Assembly: GCA_022419385.1 (NCBI GenBank)
Contig: JAJUBI010000002.1
Span: forward strand, 2,418,001-2,482,000
Reading direction: 5' to 3'
DNA from: Paraconiothyrium sp. Pb-2020
Lineage: Eukaryota; Ascomycota; Dothideomycetes; Pleosporales; Didymosphaeriaceae
DNA: 64,000 nucleotides
The position numbers were made by a program, and so were the translations under genes. This document shows, piece after piece, positions 11,374 to 21,875 of the stretch (its first letter is position 1; every line of letters starts with the position of its first letter). The notes under the pieces are model-generated. The model was given only the letters and a program-made list of their open reading frames with translations, was not told the origin of the DNA and ran no database searches.

Positions 11374-13315
11374 ATGGCAACGATCAATCCTCCTTTCTCG
11401 TATCGTTCAAAAGAATATCGATTCGTCTCCGGAACACCTTTCAGAGCGAACCCGGCCCTGCATCGTAAACCTCAAAAGGATGGGCTGTGTCACCGCGGCG
11501 GTAAAGCCCTCAGCGGTGAATCCCATAGTATTACCAACGGCTCCGGTAGTAAGCCTCTGAAATTCAATAGCTTAATATACAAGGGTAGGCAGCCCTAAAG
11601 TCAAGGAAATTGATCTTGACCTGAGTGGTCTTTCCCAATCGCTAACTTGCCCACAGATGCTGCCTCAAACGTTTTGATTAGCGATAGTGGTAACAGCGCT
11701 AAGGGAGAGAGCCAGCGTGATCTCGCTGAGCACAATGGTGGCCGATTTATCAAAGACCAGAGCAGAAGCATCGATTTTGAGCAAAATGAATTCGCCGGAG
11801 ATGAAACCGAATTCGCCGGAGATGAAACTGGCCACGGTGGCGATAGCAATGATCGGAGTCCTCTCACCGAACACAATGGCAGAAGCGTTGACCACGAGCA
11901 TTCTGGGTATGCTGGAGGTGATGGTTTTGCGACGGATCAGAGTACCTATCAAGGTTCTGCCGCCGGGCGTAGTACCCAGGGTAAGCGACCTGCTGGAATC
12001 AGTGTGCTCTTTTATAACAAAATTGACATTCCGCAGAGATCACATCGGGCATCGGCGACCACCAGGTGCGCTCGTTGGCCAGCGCCAAGGACAAGAACAA
12101 GTGCCTCCGCCCGCAAATAGCAGACGCCAGCGTACTAGATACGATGGGCGATCCTGCAACGTCGTCGATTGAAGGCCAATGTATTGACTTGACAAAGTCA
12201 GGTAAGCTTGACTGTAGCAGGACGTGGAAACATGACGGAACTAATATGGGCGTAAATCGTGTAGGCGACGAGAGCAGTGATAATGAGGCGGGGAAAGAAG
12301 GGAACACCTCGCAAGGAGCAAGGAGCAGCAGCGTCTTACAGGAAGCTCACACACGCAACAATGTCCAGGCAGGTAATGCCATGCCCTGTGATGATCCACT
12401 TTCTGTGGCGGATGTCGACATCCCTAGCGACCAGTCACTTCCAAAGGCTGAACCTCAAGCCATCCGGAACTCGATAGTTGAACAGCAGTCGCGGCTATCT
12501 GAGCCAGCGAGTGATCAGGGTAAGCGCCCACGATCCGTGAATGCGTTTGGCGTGCCTAACAGTAGCAAGGCGACCTCTTACTACTCAGGGGCGTGTGCAA
12601 TGAAGGCGATGGTCACCTCCACAGCGATGACTCCTATGTTGAAGACAGTCGCAACCAGAGGATGAGCACCCCGCAGCTGGCTCAAAAACGGAAACGCGAT
12701 GCTTCCATTACCGCTTCAGGCCGCGAGCAGCACAGTCGCGCTTCAAACAGAACACCGCAACTGAGACCTGCAAAGGCCGCACACGCCATGAAACAGCAAA
12801 CTCGATCTCTTTCTCACAATTCTCCGCAACCTAGTTCGAAAATGCGGGTACACGCATATGCTGAGGGGCAGTATAGTGAAGACATGGGCGCCGAGATTTG
12901 TAGCGATAGGGCAGGAAATGATGAGAACGGCGACTCTGTCAACTCCGTAGACTTACAGAGCACGGATCGGTTCATGCTCACCTGGGGAAGTGCAAGTGAC
13001 GATACTGAATACGAGGTAGAGCGGATCCTAGCAGTCCGTCTGCGTCGAGAGAAGTTGACGTATCAGGTCCAATGGGTTGGATATGAGGCTGATCCGGAAT
13101 GGTACAACGCATCTAACTTCAAGAACAGCCCACTCAAACTCCGTGAGTTCCACGAGGCTAATCCTGCCACACCAGGTCCTCCAAGAAGGCTTAGCTACTG
13201 GGAATTGTGTTGCGAAGAAGAGAGGGACGCGGATGTTTTTTCAGATGATGACAAACCCGAAAAGGCTCCGCTGGCATCCAGACATAGGAGCCAAAGGGCA
13301 TGTCACATCCGGTAG
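11374..13315 (+). CDS. Chromodomain-containing protein
   Basis: Likely a chromatin-binding protein. Introns at 11585-11656 and 11981-12036 are phase-consistent, with branch sites gctaac and ttgac. A third intron starts at the GTAAGC at 12520; its acceptor is uncertain. Only an AAG at 12569 keeps frame with the last exon, while better-looking CAG sites do not, so a frameshift there is possible. With that junction the protein is about 587 aa. The first 400 residues are hydrophilic, Ser/Asp/Glu-rich and probably disordered. The C-terminal exon carries a chromodomain (about 13005-13160) with the EYEVERIL start, the YQVQWVGY core and the EWYNASNF end, supplying aromatic-cage positions. A basic tail (RHRSQRACHIR) ends the protein. 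It is the first gene beside the chromovirus block. The exon model is less sure than the domain. Confidence 0.72.
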
Positions 13316-14040
13316 CACGCGACATAAGACAAACTATAGGTCGATGGGTGAAGCATTAAATTGACACTTTGTTCTGTTGTTTGATTTACCTGACCACATC
13401 AGCGTTCCGAACTCATTGATTCGAGCTTGTCTCGCGATCTTCAATTGCGACCTTTCCCCCAGATAGCCGAGCGTAAACCCGAACGTAGCGGTGTACGATC
13501 CGAGTTCTTGGGCCGAGAGACACTTGCCACTGTTCCGCCAAGATTTGCCTTTAAAGAAGCAAGCGTGATTGCGGGTGCCTTTTCTGGACCTAGCCCAAGT
13601 TAGCTCTATTCTAGGATTCAGCGAGGTTCCCATTTTCAGGCTCACTCTGTCTCCAACCTTGGTCCCCTTTATCGCGAGAAGATCGATACCCCAAGTCGAC
13701 GTCGGACGGCTTTCGCAGACCTGCAGTCCCTAGCGGCTGATATGGGCGTCAAATTCAATAAATGGATCAGCGCTTTCTTCAAGTCGTGCATTCACGGCAG
13801 GAGTTTCCAAATTAGGGCTGCGTAACGAACAAACCGGATCCCACAGCTCAATAGGCCGCAGAATGATTCATATGCCACTAATTCCCATAAAACGGACTAG
13901 AGGTGCAGATTATAATGTATACAAGGACATCGACATTCAAGTATCATGAACCAAGTGGTGTGCTAGCTGTACCAAAGATGAACACTCTAGGCGAGAGATA
14001 AGAAGCCGTCTGCCGTCCCCACGCATAAATGGGTCGATTT
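13316..14040. other. Intergenic, no supported gene
   Basis: About 725 bp between two convergent genes. A 103-codon open frame on the minus strand (13334-13645) has no domain, no plausible introns and no homologue I recognise. I leave it uncalled. Confidence 0.5.
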
Positions 14041-14803
14041 TTAACAATCTGTCGCTTCTTCATGATTGACTGTCAACGCCATCAAACTGAAACCAAAATT
14101 CTCTCCATTTTCTCGTTCGATAGCTTCCTTCAGGATACGTAGGCCTGCACCTGTTAACAGGTCATCGTCAGGCGAAAATGGTATTCCTCTGTCTACTGGA
14201 CCTTTCCTATCGCCATCCAGTTCGTATATGGGTGAGTCTCGGCTTGACTTGACGAAACAAACGTAATGGAAATCAACCTCGTCGTTCGCATTTGGTGGTA
14301 CTGTACAGCCTCTCTTGGCAGCGTCTGCGTATAAGGACCTGAGTTCTTGAGACTCTTCCAAAGCATGGGTACGACTTTGCGGTTCCATGTGGAGCAGACT
14401 TGCTAAGAAGGACTGTGGCTCTACTCAAATTTAGCTTCCAAGAAAGCAGAAACTCGAATTCAAACTTACTGATGAAACCCTTTCCTTCACCGTTGCAGAT
14501 GGCATGGAGCATGGCATAAAGACCACAAGCATTGTTGATGGTTTGTTTAAACCACACGACATTTTCTATATGCTCTTGGGTGGCAGCCTCTTCTTTTGCC
14601 TTTTGGCTCTCATATGCGGCAGATGTTGGAAAAATGAGAATGAGGGCTATTGCTGGATGTGGGAGTTGATCAGGTTCGTCGAGCGTGTAAATCTCTTTAA
14701 AGCCGAGAATCGGATTCGCTCCGAGGGAACGAAGCAAGGAATTAAAAATTCCAGGATCAGACTCAAGCGGAATGAAATGCGAGTGGTATTGATCCGGGCT
14801 CAT
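14041..14803 (-). CDS. Ubiquitin carboxyl-terminal hydrolase, UCH (peptidase C12) family
   Basis: A cysteine protease that removes small adducts from the C terminus of ubiquitin (and possibly NEDD8/Rub1); cytosolic and nuclear in relatives. The model has two exons with an intron at 14421-14469 (49 nt) and gives 237 aa, the normal length for the UCH-L3/Yuh1 group. Catalytic features are visible: Gln87 and Cys93 in QTINNACG, His163 in DFHYVCFV and Asp180 in YELDGD. The N terminus HFIPLESDPGIF is the family start, so ATG 14803 is well placed. The substrate-gating loop region is present between Cys93 and His163. Nothing appears broken. It is tail-to-tail with the chromodomain gene and upstream of it on the minus strand lies the ankyrin gene. 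It is one of the few conserved housekeeping-type genes in the window. Confidence 0.92.
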
Positions 14804-14919
14804 GACTACAGATATGAAATGGAAGGTGTGAAATGTAAAATGTTGCCTAGCAAAATATAATCATTGGTGCTTAGTAAGAATTTCCCCGCACTCCAAACCT
14901 GATCAGAATCACGAACGGA

Positions 14920-17081
14920 TTAATTCCACAGCAGATTCAATAAGACAGCATCAGCTCCTGCTTCTTGGGCCAAGTCATATGCTGAGCGGCCTTCGTTCGT
15001 AACTGCTCCCCAATCTAACACGTGACCTTTCAGATGGACAAATCTCTTGATGACGTCATATAAATTCCAAGAGGCGGCAACATGCAGTGCAGTCCACCCT
15101 TCACGATCCTTCGTGTTAATATCAAACCCCGATTCAAGCAGAATATATACCACATCTAGGGTCCGCATGTTTGATCGTTCTGAGCTCGCCCCAGCAACGG
15201 CAAGATGTAAGAGCGGCAACGTATGGCCCAGTTGAGCGTTAGCACCAAATTGTATTAGTGTCGTGACGGCATCAACCCAGCCGTATTCAACAGCCCAGGC
15301 TAAAGGACTTCTCCCATGGGAATCTGTGCGATTGATAATATCAGGAAGTGTCCCATCGGCTTGCAGCAACGCAAGAGAGTCGTGCAAGGTAACAATTGTA
15401 TCGTTTGAGTCATCGAGGCTATTGATCTTCAGAAGAGTGTCGTGTAGGACCGTGAATTTCCGGCTGTCTCTGTATTCTGACCAGAGATCTGTAGAATGTG
15501 ATTTGAACAGTACTGCAAGCTCGCTAAGCGCCGACGGAAAATTCATAGCACCCATCGCGCTCGTGACAAGAATATTGTCCAAAAGAGTCGTCTCAGGCGA
15601 ACTGGACACAGATCAGTAAGTCGCAATGACTCCGTGTTTTACAGTGAGATACACACTTTCCAATGTCATCTAGCCAAGTTACGTCGGCTCCCAATTGCAA
15701 CAAAATACTACACATTTTGAACGCAGCGGCAGGCCCACAGCTTCTCCAGCAATAATACGAGGCATACTAAATATGACAATCAGAGAAGGTTGACTGTTTT
15801 CCGGCTTACTTACATAAAGCAACCCAAGCCCATATGGATCAATAACGTATATAGATGCCATTCCGGATTGAAGTAGTCTTGTTGTGGCGTCAACATCCCC
15901 ATTTTGAACATGGAAGAATATCAGTGAACCATATGGGATAATTTCAGGAATGGAAAGGAAGAGACTTTGAGACGTGTATGGAAAAGATGCCCCTTGTGCT
16001 GTTTCTGTGAAGACGACATTTGTAGGTCCATGTTCCTGCGGTCTGTCCCTGAAGGAAGAATTCCCACTGAGGGCCAAACTTGAAGATATTGATTCATGCT
16101 CCTGAGACAGCGGAGTTGGAGGAACTGGATTTCCTCGGATTCCTGCCGGTGACGGATACCGAATGTTGAGATGTGCTGTGGAAACTGGGAAGCTACCGTC
16201 TGCAGTGGAGTTAGCACTAGAAAAATAATTACAGAAAGCGAAATACTTTTCTTTAGGTGATGTAAGATGATATTGACCGAAGAGCTATATTTCCTAGCAT
16301 GGGTAAACAAGCGGGGACCGATATCCATGATTGCTTGTTCGAATGTCTCTGGGTTAGCTCTTTCCCAGCTAATGCGTTAAGTAAACTGCTTCTAACATTT
16401 CTTTCCGGTGAACTTACGCATATCCCTTCCCGAGTAACCATATGACTCCTGAGACCATCCCAGAATCTTCCTCGCAGAGTTGCTCACAAAACTCAACAAT
16501 GTGCTTCCACTTGTTCCCAATCTTGAAAATTTTGTAGATTTTCTCCGTGATCTTGTTTTCAGACATTGCTCGAAACATTTCGGTATTCAAAATTCTTGAT
16601 ACCATGTCGTCGATCTTTGTCCCTTTCTCATGCAACTCGGTCAATGCGTAGCAATATACCCGTTTCAACAGCTTAGTTACTCCATCGCTCTTGTCAATTC
16701 GGTCGATAAGGCTGTAGATGTTGACCACAATGTCGGAATGCTGGATATGCCAATGCTGAAGAAAGCTAAGGGGTTTCGATAGCCATTGTTCCCCATAATT
16801 TGCCAATAGCTTTTGAAAGGTCTGGTCCGGATAAGATGAGACAAGGTCGAGGACGGCATTACTTGATTGGTTTGGTGGGTACTGGCTGCGCTTTCTATTT
16901 TTGGGAGACTCAAGATCCGTTGTGCTGCTGAATAAGCGCGAAGCTTCACGCAGAGTCCGTGTCAAGAGGCCAATCTATAGGACAGTAAGGTTACACATCA
17001 TGTAGCGTACAGATCTCTCACCTCATCGGCAGTGATCTCGTCGTACAATCTTTCTTTCAGTTTGCTGCACAAACAGGTCAT
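14920..17081 (-). CDS. Ankyrin-repeat protein, six exons
   Basis: Probably a protein-interaction scaffold; no catalytic domain seen. I reconstructed exons 17081-17022, 16974-16418, 16368-16247, 16199-15814, 15766-15657 and 15601-14920. All five introns (47, 49, 47, 47, 55 nt) have GT-AG ends and keep phase, giving 638 aa. The N-terminal about 200 residues are alpha-helical with no recognised domain. A Pro-rich linker (GNPVPPTPLS) precedes ankyrin repeats over the last about 350 residues, for example GDVDATTRLLQSGM, CSILLQLGADVTWLD, GRSPLAWAVEYGWVDAVTTLI and GWTALHVAAS. The ATG at 17081 is the first Met in an open frame that begins just after the hairpin at 17181-17218, which therefore lies in its leader or promoter. 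The divergent neighbour is the Myb gene. Confidence 0.85.
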
Positions 17082-17180
17082 TCTGAAGCCCGGAGCGCTG
17101 TGTTGTGTGGAGTCGTGCCAGACGCATCGTGCGGGGTTCTGCAGGACCTCGCTAAGTTCAGGCGTCACGCTAAGCCTAAC

Positions 17181-17218
17181 CGGTGCGGGAGTGGTGCGAA
17201 CAAACCACTCCCGCACCG
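17181..17218. repeat. Perfect 15-bp inverted repeat with 8-nt loop in a divergent promoter
   Basis: cggtgcgggagtggt, then gcgaacaa, then accactcccgcaccg. Outer bases cgctaa/ttagcg extend it imperfectly. It lies between the ankyrin gene (minus) and the Myb gene (plus). The CGG...CCG ends resemble paired half-sites for Zn2Cys6 regulators. It could equally form an RNA hairpin in the ankyrin leader. Confidence 0.7.
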
Positions 17219-17524
17219 ATCAAGTTTAGCGGATAGTTCCGACTTCACGTCTCGCGAACCGTGCCGTTCATGGGCACTCTCGAGGTGCACCTCGTTGCCG
17301 CGGCTGCTCCCATGTCGGTTCTATCTCGGTTGACCTAAACGCCGTATTGAGATTCTGGATCTGGTTTGAAAAAGCAAGATGCAAGCCAGACGAAGAATGA
17401 GCGGCCGTGCTGGGATATATATGCACTTCTCACAAGGCTGAGACGCCTTCGTTCTTCACCTTCACCGGTTGCCTTCTTTAAGGTCCTTTTTCACTTTGGC
17501 ATCTCGCCGGTCACGCAGCCAATC

Positions 17525-18351
17525 ATGGACATCAATTCGCCCATGAACCCCCAAGAACCCGCTGATAACCTTCCACCACAGTTAGCACGCATCGATACCC
17601 TCGCTCTTGGGCAACCGGTGAGCGCTCCAATTCATCTGGACTCTGATAAACCATCACCGTCTCTGAAACGCGAGCGAGCTGCTTCTCCAACGCTAGCTCC
17701 AGAAGAAGAGTCGACAGCTGCGAAGCTGTCTAAATGGTCAATCGAAGAGGACGATCTGGTCATCGAACCACAGTCTCTCTGCTCTGTAGCCTCAGTGAGC
17801 GCTGCAAATCAGTCAGGCGCGCCGGGTTCGAACGGATCACCGTCATTCCACATTAAAGGCGAAGAAGAGTCGCCAGCTAAAAAGCAGTCTAAGTGGACAC
17901 CCAAGGAGGACGACCTACTCGTCGAATTACGTGGCCAGGGCATGAAATGGGATGATATCGCCAAGCGCCTGCCAGGCAGAAGCTCTATTTCGTGCCGTCT
18001 ACGCTACCAAAACTACCTAGAGAAGCGCGCCGTCTGGGATGAAGAAAAGAAGAATAAGCTCGCGAGGCTTTACGCTCGGTACGTAAAATTCTGTTTGATT
18101 GTGGCGTGTTACAGCGTCGTCAGCAAATATCATATCTATTTAATCTGTTCCCTATACTAATGATATAGATTAGTTTCAAGGACCAGATGTGGCAGAAAGT
18201 GGCGACCGACATGGGAATCCCATGGCGTACAGCTGAGTCCATGCATTGGCAGCTTGGAGAACAGGAGATGAACAAGCGTGCGAATACTCCAACTTGGCAA
18301 ATGCATCGGTCGGCTACTTCCAGATCACAGCCAGATGTAGTTTCTGGGTAG
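17525..18351 (+). CDS. Myb/SANT-like DNA-binding protein
   Basis: Likely a nuclear DNA-binding regulator. Exons 17525-18078 and 18174-18351 are joined over a 95-nt intron and give 243 aa. Upstream in-frame codons contain no ATG, so Met 17525 is the first possible start, and a TATATATG stretch lies about 110 bp upstream. The SANT/Myb helices are at about residues 118-165 (KWTPKEDDLLVELR, WDDIAKRLPGRSSISCRLRYQNYL). The second exon supplies MWQKVATDMGIPWRTAE and MHWQLGEQEM, the usual C-terminal extension in this fungal family. The start of the Myb unit is partly duplicated: KLSKWSIEEDDLVIE lies about 50 residues before KQSKWTPKEDDLLVE. A following C2H2 frame stays open through the stop region, so the two could be one gene. 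Confidence 0.8.
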
Positions 18352-19171
18352 CCAGGCGCCAGACTGTGCAGACACATCAACGACGTATGTCAACGAGCAA
18401 GAATCTAGAAAACCCGATGTTCACCGGAATGCGGAAACCGAGACAGAACGCTTCTACTCCATTGGGTCGACAGTCCCAGCGCTATCACAGACTTTACCAT
18501 CACCGGCGGAAGATAAAAACTTCATTGAGACTCATGTAGTGCGATGGAACCTCGGCCTAGCCTTCGAATGCCCTCGCTTCTCGCCTCTTAAAGAGAATCC
18601 AACATGGTTTTGCACATTCTGCCGTGAGTTAGGGATATTGAAGTCATTTTCGAGTTTCATAGAGCAGGAGGAACATGAGAAGAGCGAGCACGAAGTAGGC
18701 ATCCGATGGCACTGTGATATCAAGGGTTGCAACGAAGCCTTTGATCTCAAAAAAAAATACGACGCTCACATCAAGACGCACCGCGTCAAACGCCATAGTC
18801 CTAAGGCTATTCAGAGCAATCGATACTATTCCTGTGGATTTCAGTATTGCGAGATGTTGACGGACGCTTATGCCAAGCATCGCGCACACTACCTAACTCA
18901 TATGGTACGAAGCCAAACGGCATGGAGCTTCAGCAGCACTATACATGCCCTGTTGGACCATCCGAGCCTCAAGGAATCCTGGAAGCTTGTGTGTAGTAAG
19001 TTCAGGGAAGAATATGGCATCATACGAATGCAGCTACAGTGGGATCCAGCCACAACGTGGCATTTGAGGCAAAGACTGCAATGCTTTGATTTTGGAGAGT
19101 CTAGCAAAACATTTTTTTCGCTCCTTGTTCAGCTTTATGTGGCAGGGTCGCAAGTCCTTGTAGAAGAGTGA
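18352..19171 (+). CDS. C2H2 zinc-finger ORF, start unresolved
   Basis: The frame is open from about 18341 to the stop at 19171 but has no ATG before the zinc-finger region, so it is probably a 3' exon. The clearest finger is WHCDIKGCNEAF-12-HIKTH (C-x4-C-x12-H-x3-H); FCTFC upstream and SCGFQYC-HRAHYLTH downstream are degenerate fingers. It is either the continuation of the Myb gene, through a weak intron such as 18337-18397 that would keep frame, or an independent gene whose first exon I cannot see. The C-terminal about 100 residues are helical with no domain. A DNA-binding role is inferred from the fingers only. Confidence 0.6.
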
Positions 19172-19299
19172 CAATATTCAGCACCAGTGTACTATTTGGC
19201 AATCTACATAGTTTCTATTATACTCCGTCTTTGACCGTGAACCCCTGTGCATATGATGCGCAATGTGTTAGATCAAAGACATCGCGATTGGAAGACTTT

Positions 19300-19890
19300 C
19301 AGCCCATTGAAGTCGGGACCGCCTGTGAGACGCTATATAGGCTTGAGCAGATCCGCATGCTAGCCACGTCGACTCTCTCAGCACCAAAAGGCCACTCATG
19401 GATCAATAGTACATGATTGCAAGCGGTGGAGGTACGAGTATAGCTACTAGTACTATACAGATTGAGCGCAGCAATACAATCCTCCTGCGGGATTATAATA
19501 CGTCTCCTAATAGATATAATAACTTTAGTATCCATACTAGGTTCACTTACGTCGTCTGTACGTCATCTCGGTCCGTTTAGCGGTGAAAGAGAACAACATG
19601 AACGTCGCCAGAATGAGACCGGTCAGCAATAGTTTCAGTTCCGATGTTCCACGCTAAGAATCCCAGACCACATATATTAGCAAAATTACTAGATGTCTAC
19701 TAGCAGGTATGGCGGCTAGTACCCGTAGGACAAAGCATGAACAAAGCGTCATCTGCCCAAATTTGGTGGACTACTTATAGTTAAACTCGACTTTGAAAAG
19801 GGAGGAGCAGATGGTCATGAGCAGCGGAGCAAACGTTATGTATTCAAAGAAGAAAGTCCAATCATCCAAGTTATAAAAGTATTTCTAATC
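19300..19890 (-). pseudogene. Relic of a multi-pass membrane protein, possibly RTA1-like
   Basis: On the minus strand, separate frames give pieces of a polytopic protein in the right order. These are a segment FFEYITFAPLLMTI (near 19830), a helix LLLTGLILATFMLFSF followed by basic residues (near 19590) that ends at a good GTAAGT donor, and LLIHEWPFGAERVD (near 19400). APLL, GLIL and HEWPF fit what I know of fungal RTA1-type lipid-exporter proteins. Stops and frame changes separate the pieces, and no start codon or full set of seven helices remains. The family assignment is tentative; the relic nature is more certain. Confidence 0.35.
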
Positions 19891-19909
19891 CAGTATACGG
19901 CTCTCAGAT

Positions 19910-21010
19910 CTACAACATGTCGTAGAGATCCTGTAAATGTTGTGACATTGTTTTCCCTTTCTGAAGAGGCACGCCTACACCGCCTCTTGTTAATTGCAGC
20001 ACCCCCGAATTCATCTTTAGGCCTATGGTAGCCTTTGTATCATTGCGATGCACGTCGTTTTCTTCCAAAATCTCAGGTGGCACCAAGTCGAATACCGTTA
20101 GCGCCGCTGGGAAGGTGACTATGTTGTTCTCAACCGTCACCCGTGCATCTTGCACATCACAAGCTACCTCGTACTTCATGACTTGTGCTGGGAAACTCTC
20201 AAGCTTGCCGCGGCGATACAGGGAGTATTTCCAATCAAAGTCATATTTTCCATGGCGTTGGACGGCGATTGTCATGACACAGAGCGTGCCTTGTTGAATG
20301 TATGAGCGTGCCAATGTGTCGAGGACGTTCGTTTTCTGGCCCATGCCCACTTCTAGTACGAAGTTGGCTGCCTTACCCGCTTCCTCTTCCTCCATCTCCT
20401 CCTCCATATCCTTGGGCTTATAGTAGAAGCAGCGACATGGCGTGCGCGTACCTCCGAAGGTATTCGTTCGCACCGGTACGCGCCGTTCGGCTTCTAACGC
20501 CATATCTCGGGCTAGGGATATTAGGAGCTCGTTCTTTTGCATGGCTTCGTTGATAACATCAGCCAGGATTGTGGCTATATGTGCCTGGAAGCTACACTCC
20601 TTGCGCACGCTGATGATGCCACTGTAGCTGCTGAATGGTGCCCAGTCGTACCGCACAAAAGGCCACATGTGGCTCGAGATCTCGTCCTCCGACATAACAC
20701 GATTGAATGTGTGGTAGCCGTCGACTGTGAGCTCTACCGAACGCCAGTCCCAGACTATATCGTGGTCGCAGTCAAGCGAATATAGCACACTCTCATGTTC
20801 GAGATTGCGGTAAGCCTGCGACATGAGGGTCAGGGCCTCGAAAACGCGCTCTTTTTCGTCGGAACAGGGCCCGGCCTCCTCCTTGTTAAGGGTTTTTGAC
20901 TTTTTGGCCGTGGTCGCGGACAATCTTGCCGATTTCTGTACTCGTATAGGCGATTGGATGATGCCGCCTACGCTCGTCTTCAGGCCCGTAACGCGCCGAG
21001 TTGGACCCAT
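19910..21010 (-). CDS. Unknown fungal protein, single exon (366 aa)
   Basis: An uninterrupted frame with an N terminus rich in basic and Ser/Thr residues (about 1-45), then a folded-looking body. A segment FVLEVGMGQ followed by repeated beta/alpha-like sequence (CVMTIAVQRHG) resembles the core of fungal proteins related to PD-(D/E)XK folds, but I cannot point to a full catalytic set. An acidic run (MEEEMEEEEA) sits near residue 205. The ATG at 21010 is preceded by a short GC-balanced promoter. I do not recognise the gene, and nuclease ancestry is only a suggestion. Confidence 0.65.
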   Translation of the reverse strand: MGPTRRVTGLKTSVGGIIQSPIRVQKSARLSATTAKKSKTLNKEEAGPCSDEKERVFEALTLMSQAYRNLEHESVLYSLDCDHDIVWDWRSVELTVDGYHTFNRVMSEDEISSHMWPFVRYDWAPFSSYSGIISVRKECSFQAHIATILADVINEAMQKNELLISLARDMALEAERRVPVRTNTFGGTRTPCRCFYYKPKDMEEEMEEEEAGKAANFVLEVGMGQKTNVLDTLARSYIQQGTLCVMTIAVQRHGKYDFDWKYSLYRRGKLESFPAQVMKYEVACDVQDARVTVENNIVTFPAALTVFDLVPPEILEENDVHRNDTKATIGLKMNSGVLQLTRGGVGVPLQKGKTMSQHLQDLYDML

Positions 21011-21875
21011 ACTAAAAGATGTTCGAGGAAAGTAGATGCCGATGCGGGGAGCTTTAATGCTGGGAATGGGAGACCTTTATGTAGCGCGGGCATCTACCTC
21101 TGACGAAGTGAAGACGGGCTCTTAACAGGCATAACAGAACGGATTGGGTTATCGACCCGTAGCTAGCTAGCTACGCTTCTAGGATATTAATACGAGCAAC
21201 CGGAACAGCGTCTAACCTAGGAAACGCGCGCAACCCTAGCAGACTCCAATAGATCAAAATGTGATTGCCTAGAGCGGACGCCCCTATCATTAACTCCGAG
21301 CATCTGCTCTGTACTTCATAGAGCTCGGGCGCGATTGTGTGTCCGGCTCAAGTGGTGCAGTCTCAATTTCAGATTGATCCACCGCAACGTGTTCCATTCG
21401 TAACCAACCAAGCACATTCGGTTCTTCCATTATGCGGCAAAATCTCCAAACCTGGGTTGTTGATCTATTTAGGTTATGATTCACCCATTTGACAGCGTTG
21501 TGCTCGAAATGGCAGCAACAAAAGCGCGCGCTTCGATTCGATCCACGCAACCCCGCGTTTTGCACTCTAAAAATGGGTCGCACGTCAGCCAATGGTTCCA
21601 CGCCAATCGACACGCAGCCAACGCGCTCCACGCTTACTAGACCCCCAGGTTCAGCACTCGAGCAATGAAACACAGGCGACCTCATATACTGCCAAGTCAC
21701 TGTGGACATTACGTGCAATACGGCGTTGATGGTGATAAGGAGGCGGCAGTACGGAAGGAGGCGATAGTACGATAGATCCCTTGGTTGCGGGCTGCATGTT
21801 CGCGATCCCTTCTTAACACGATGCCGAAACGTCTTGAGAGGAAGCGACAAGAGGAAAGGGAGCAATAAAGGACAA
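21011..21875. other. Intergenic; open minus frame 21290-21875 of doubtful status
   Basis: A minus-strand open frame here overlaps the end of the next gene in another phase. It contains a Cys/His-containing stretch (FCCCHFEH) and some protein-like composition, but no start, domain or splice link I can defend. Confidence 0.35.
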
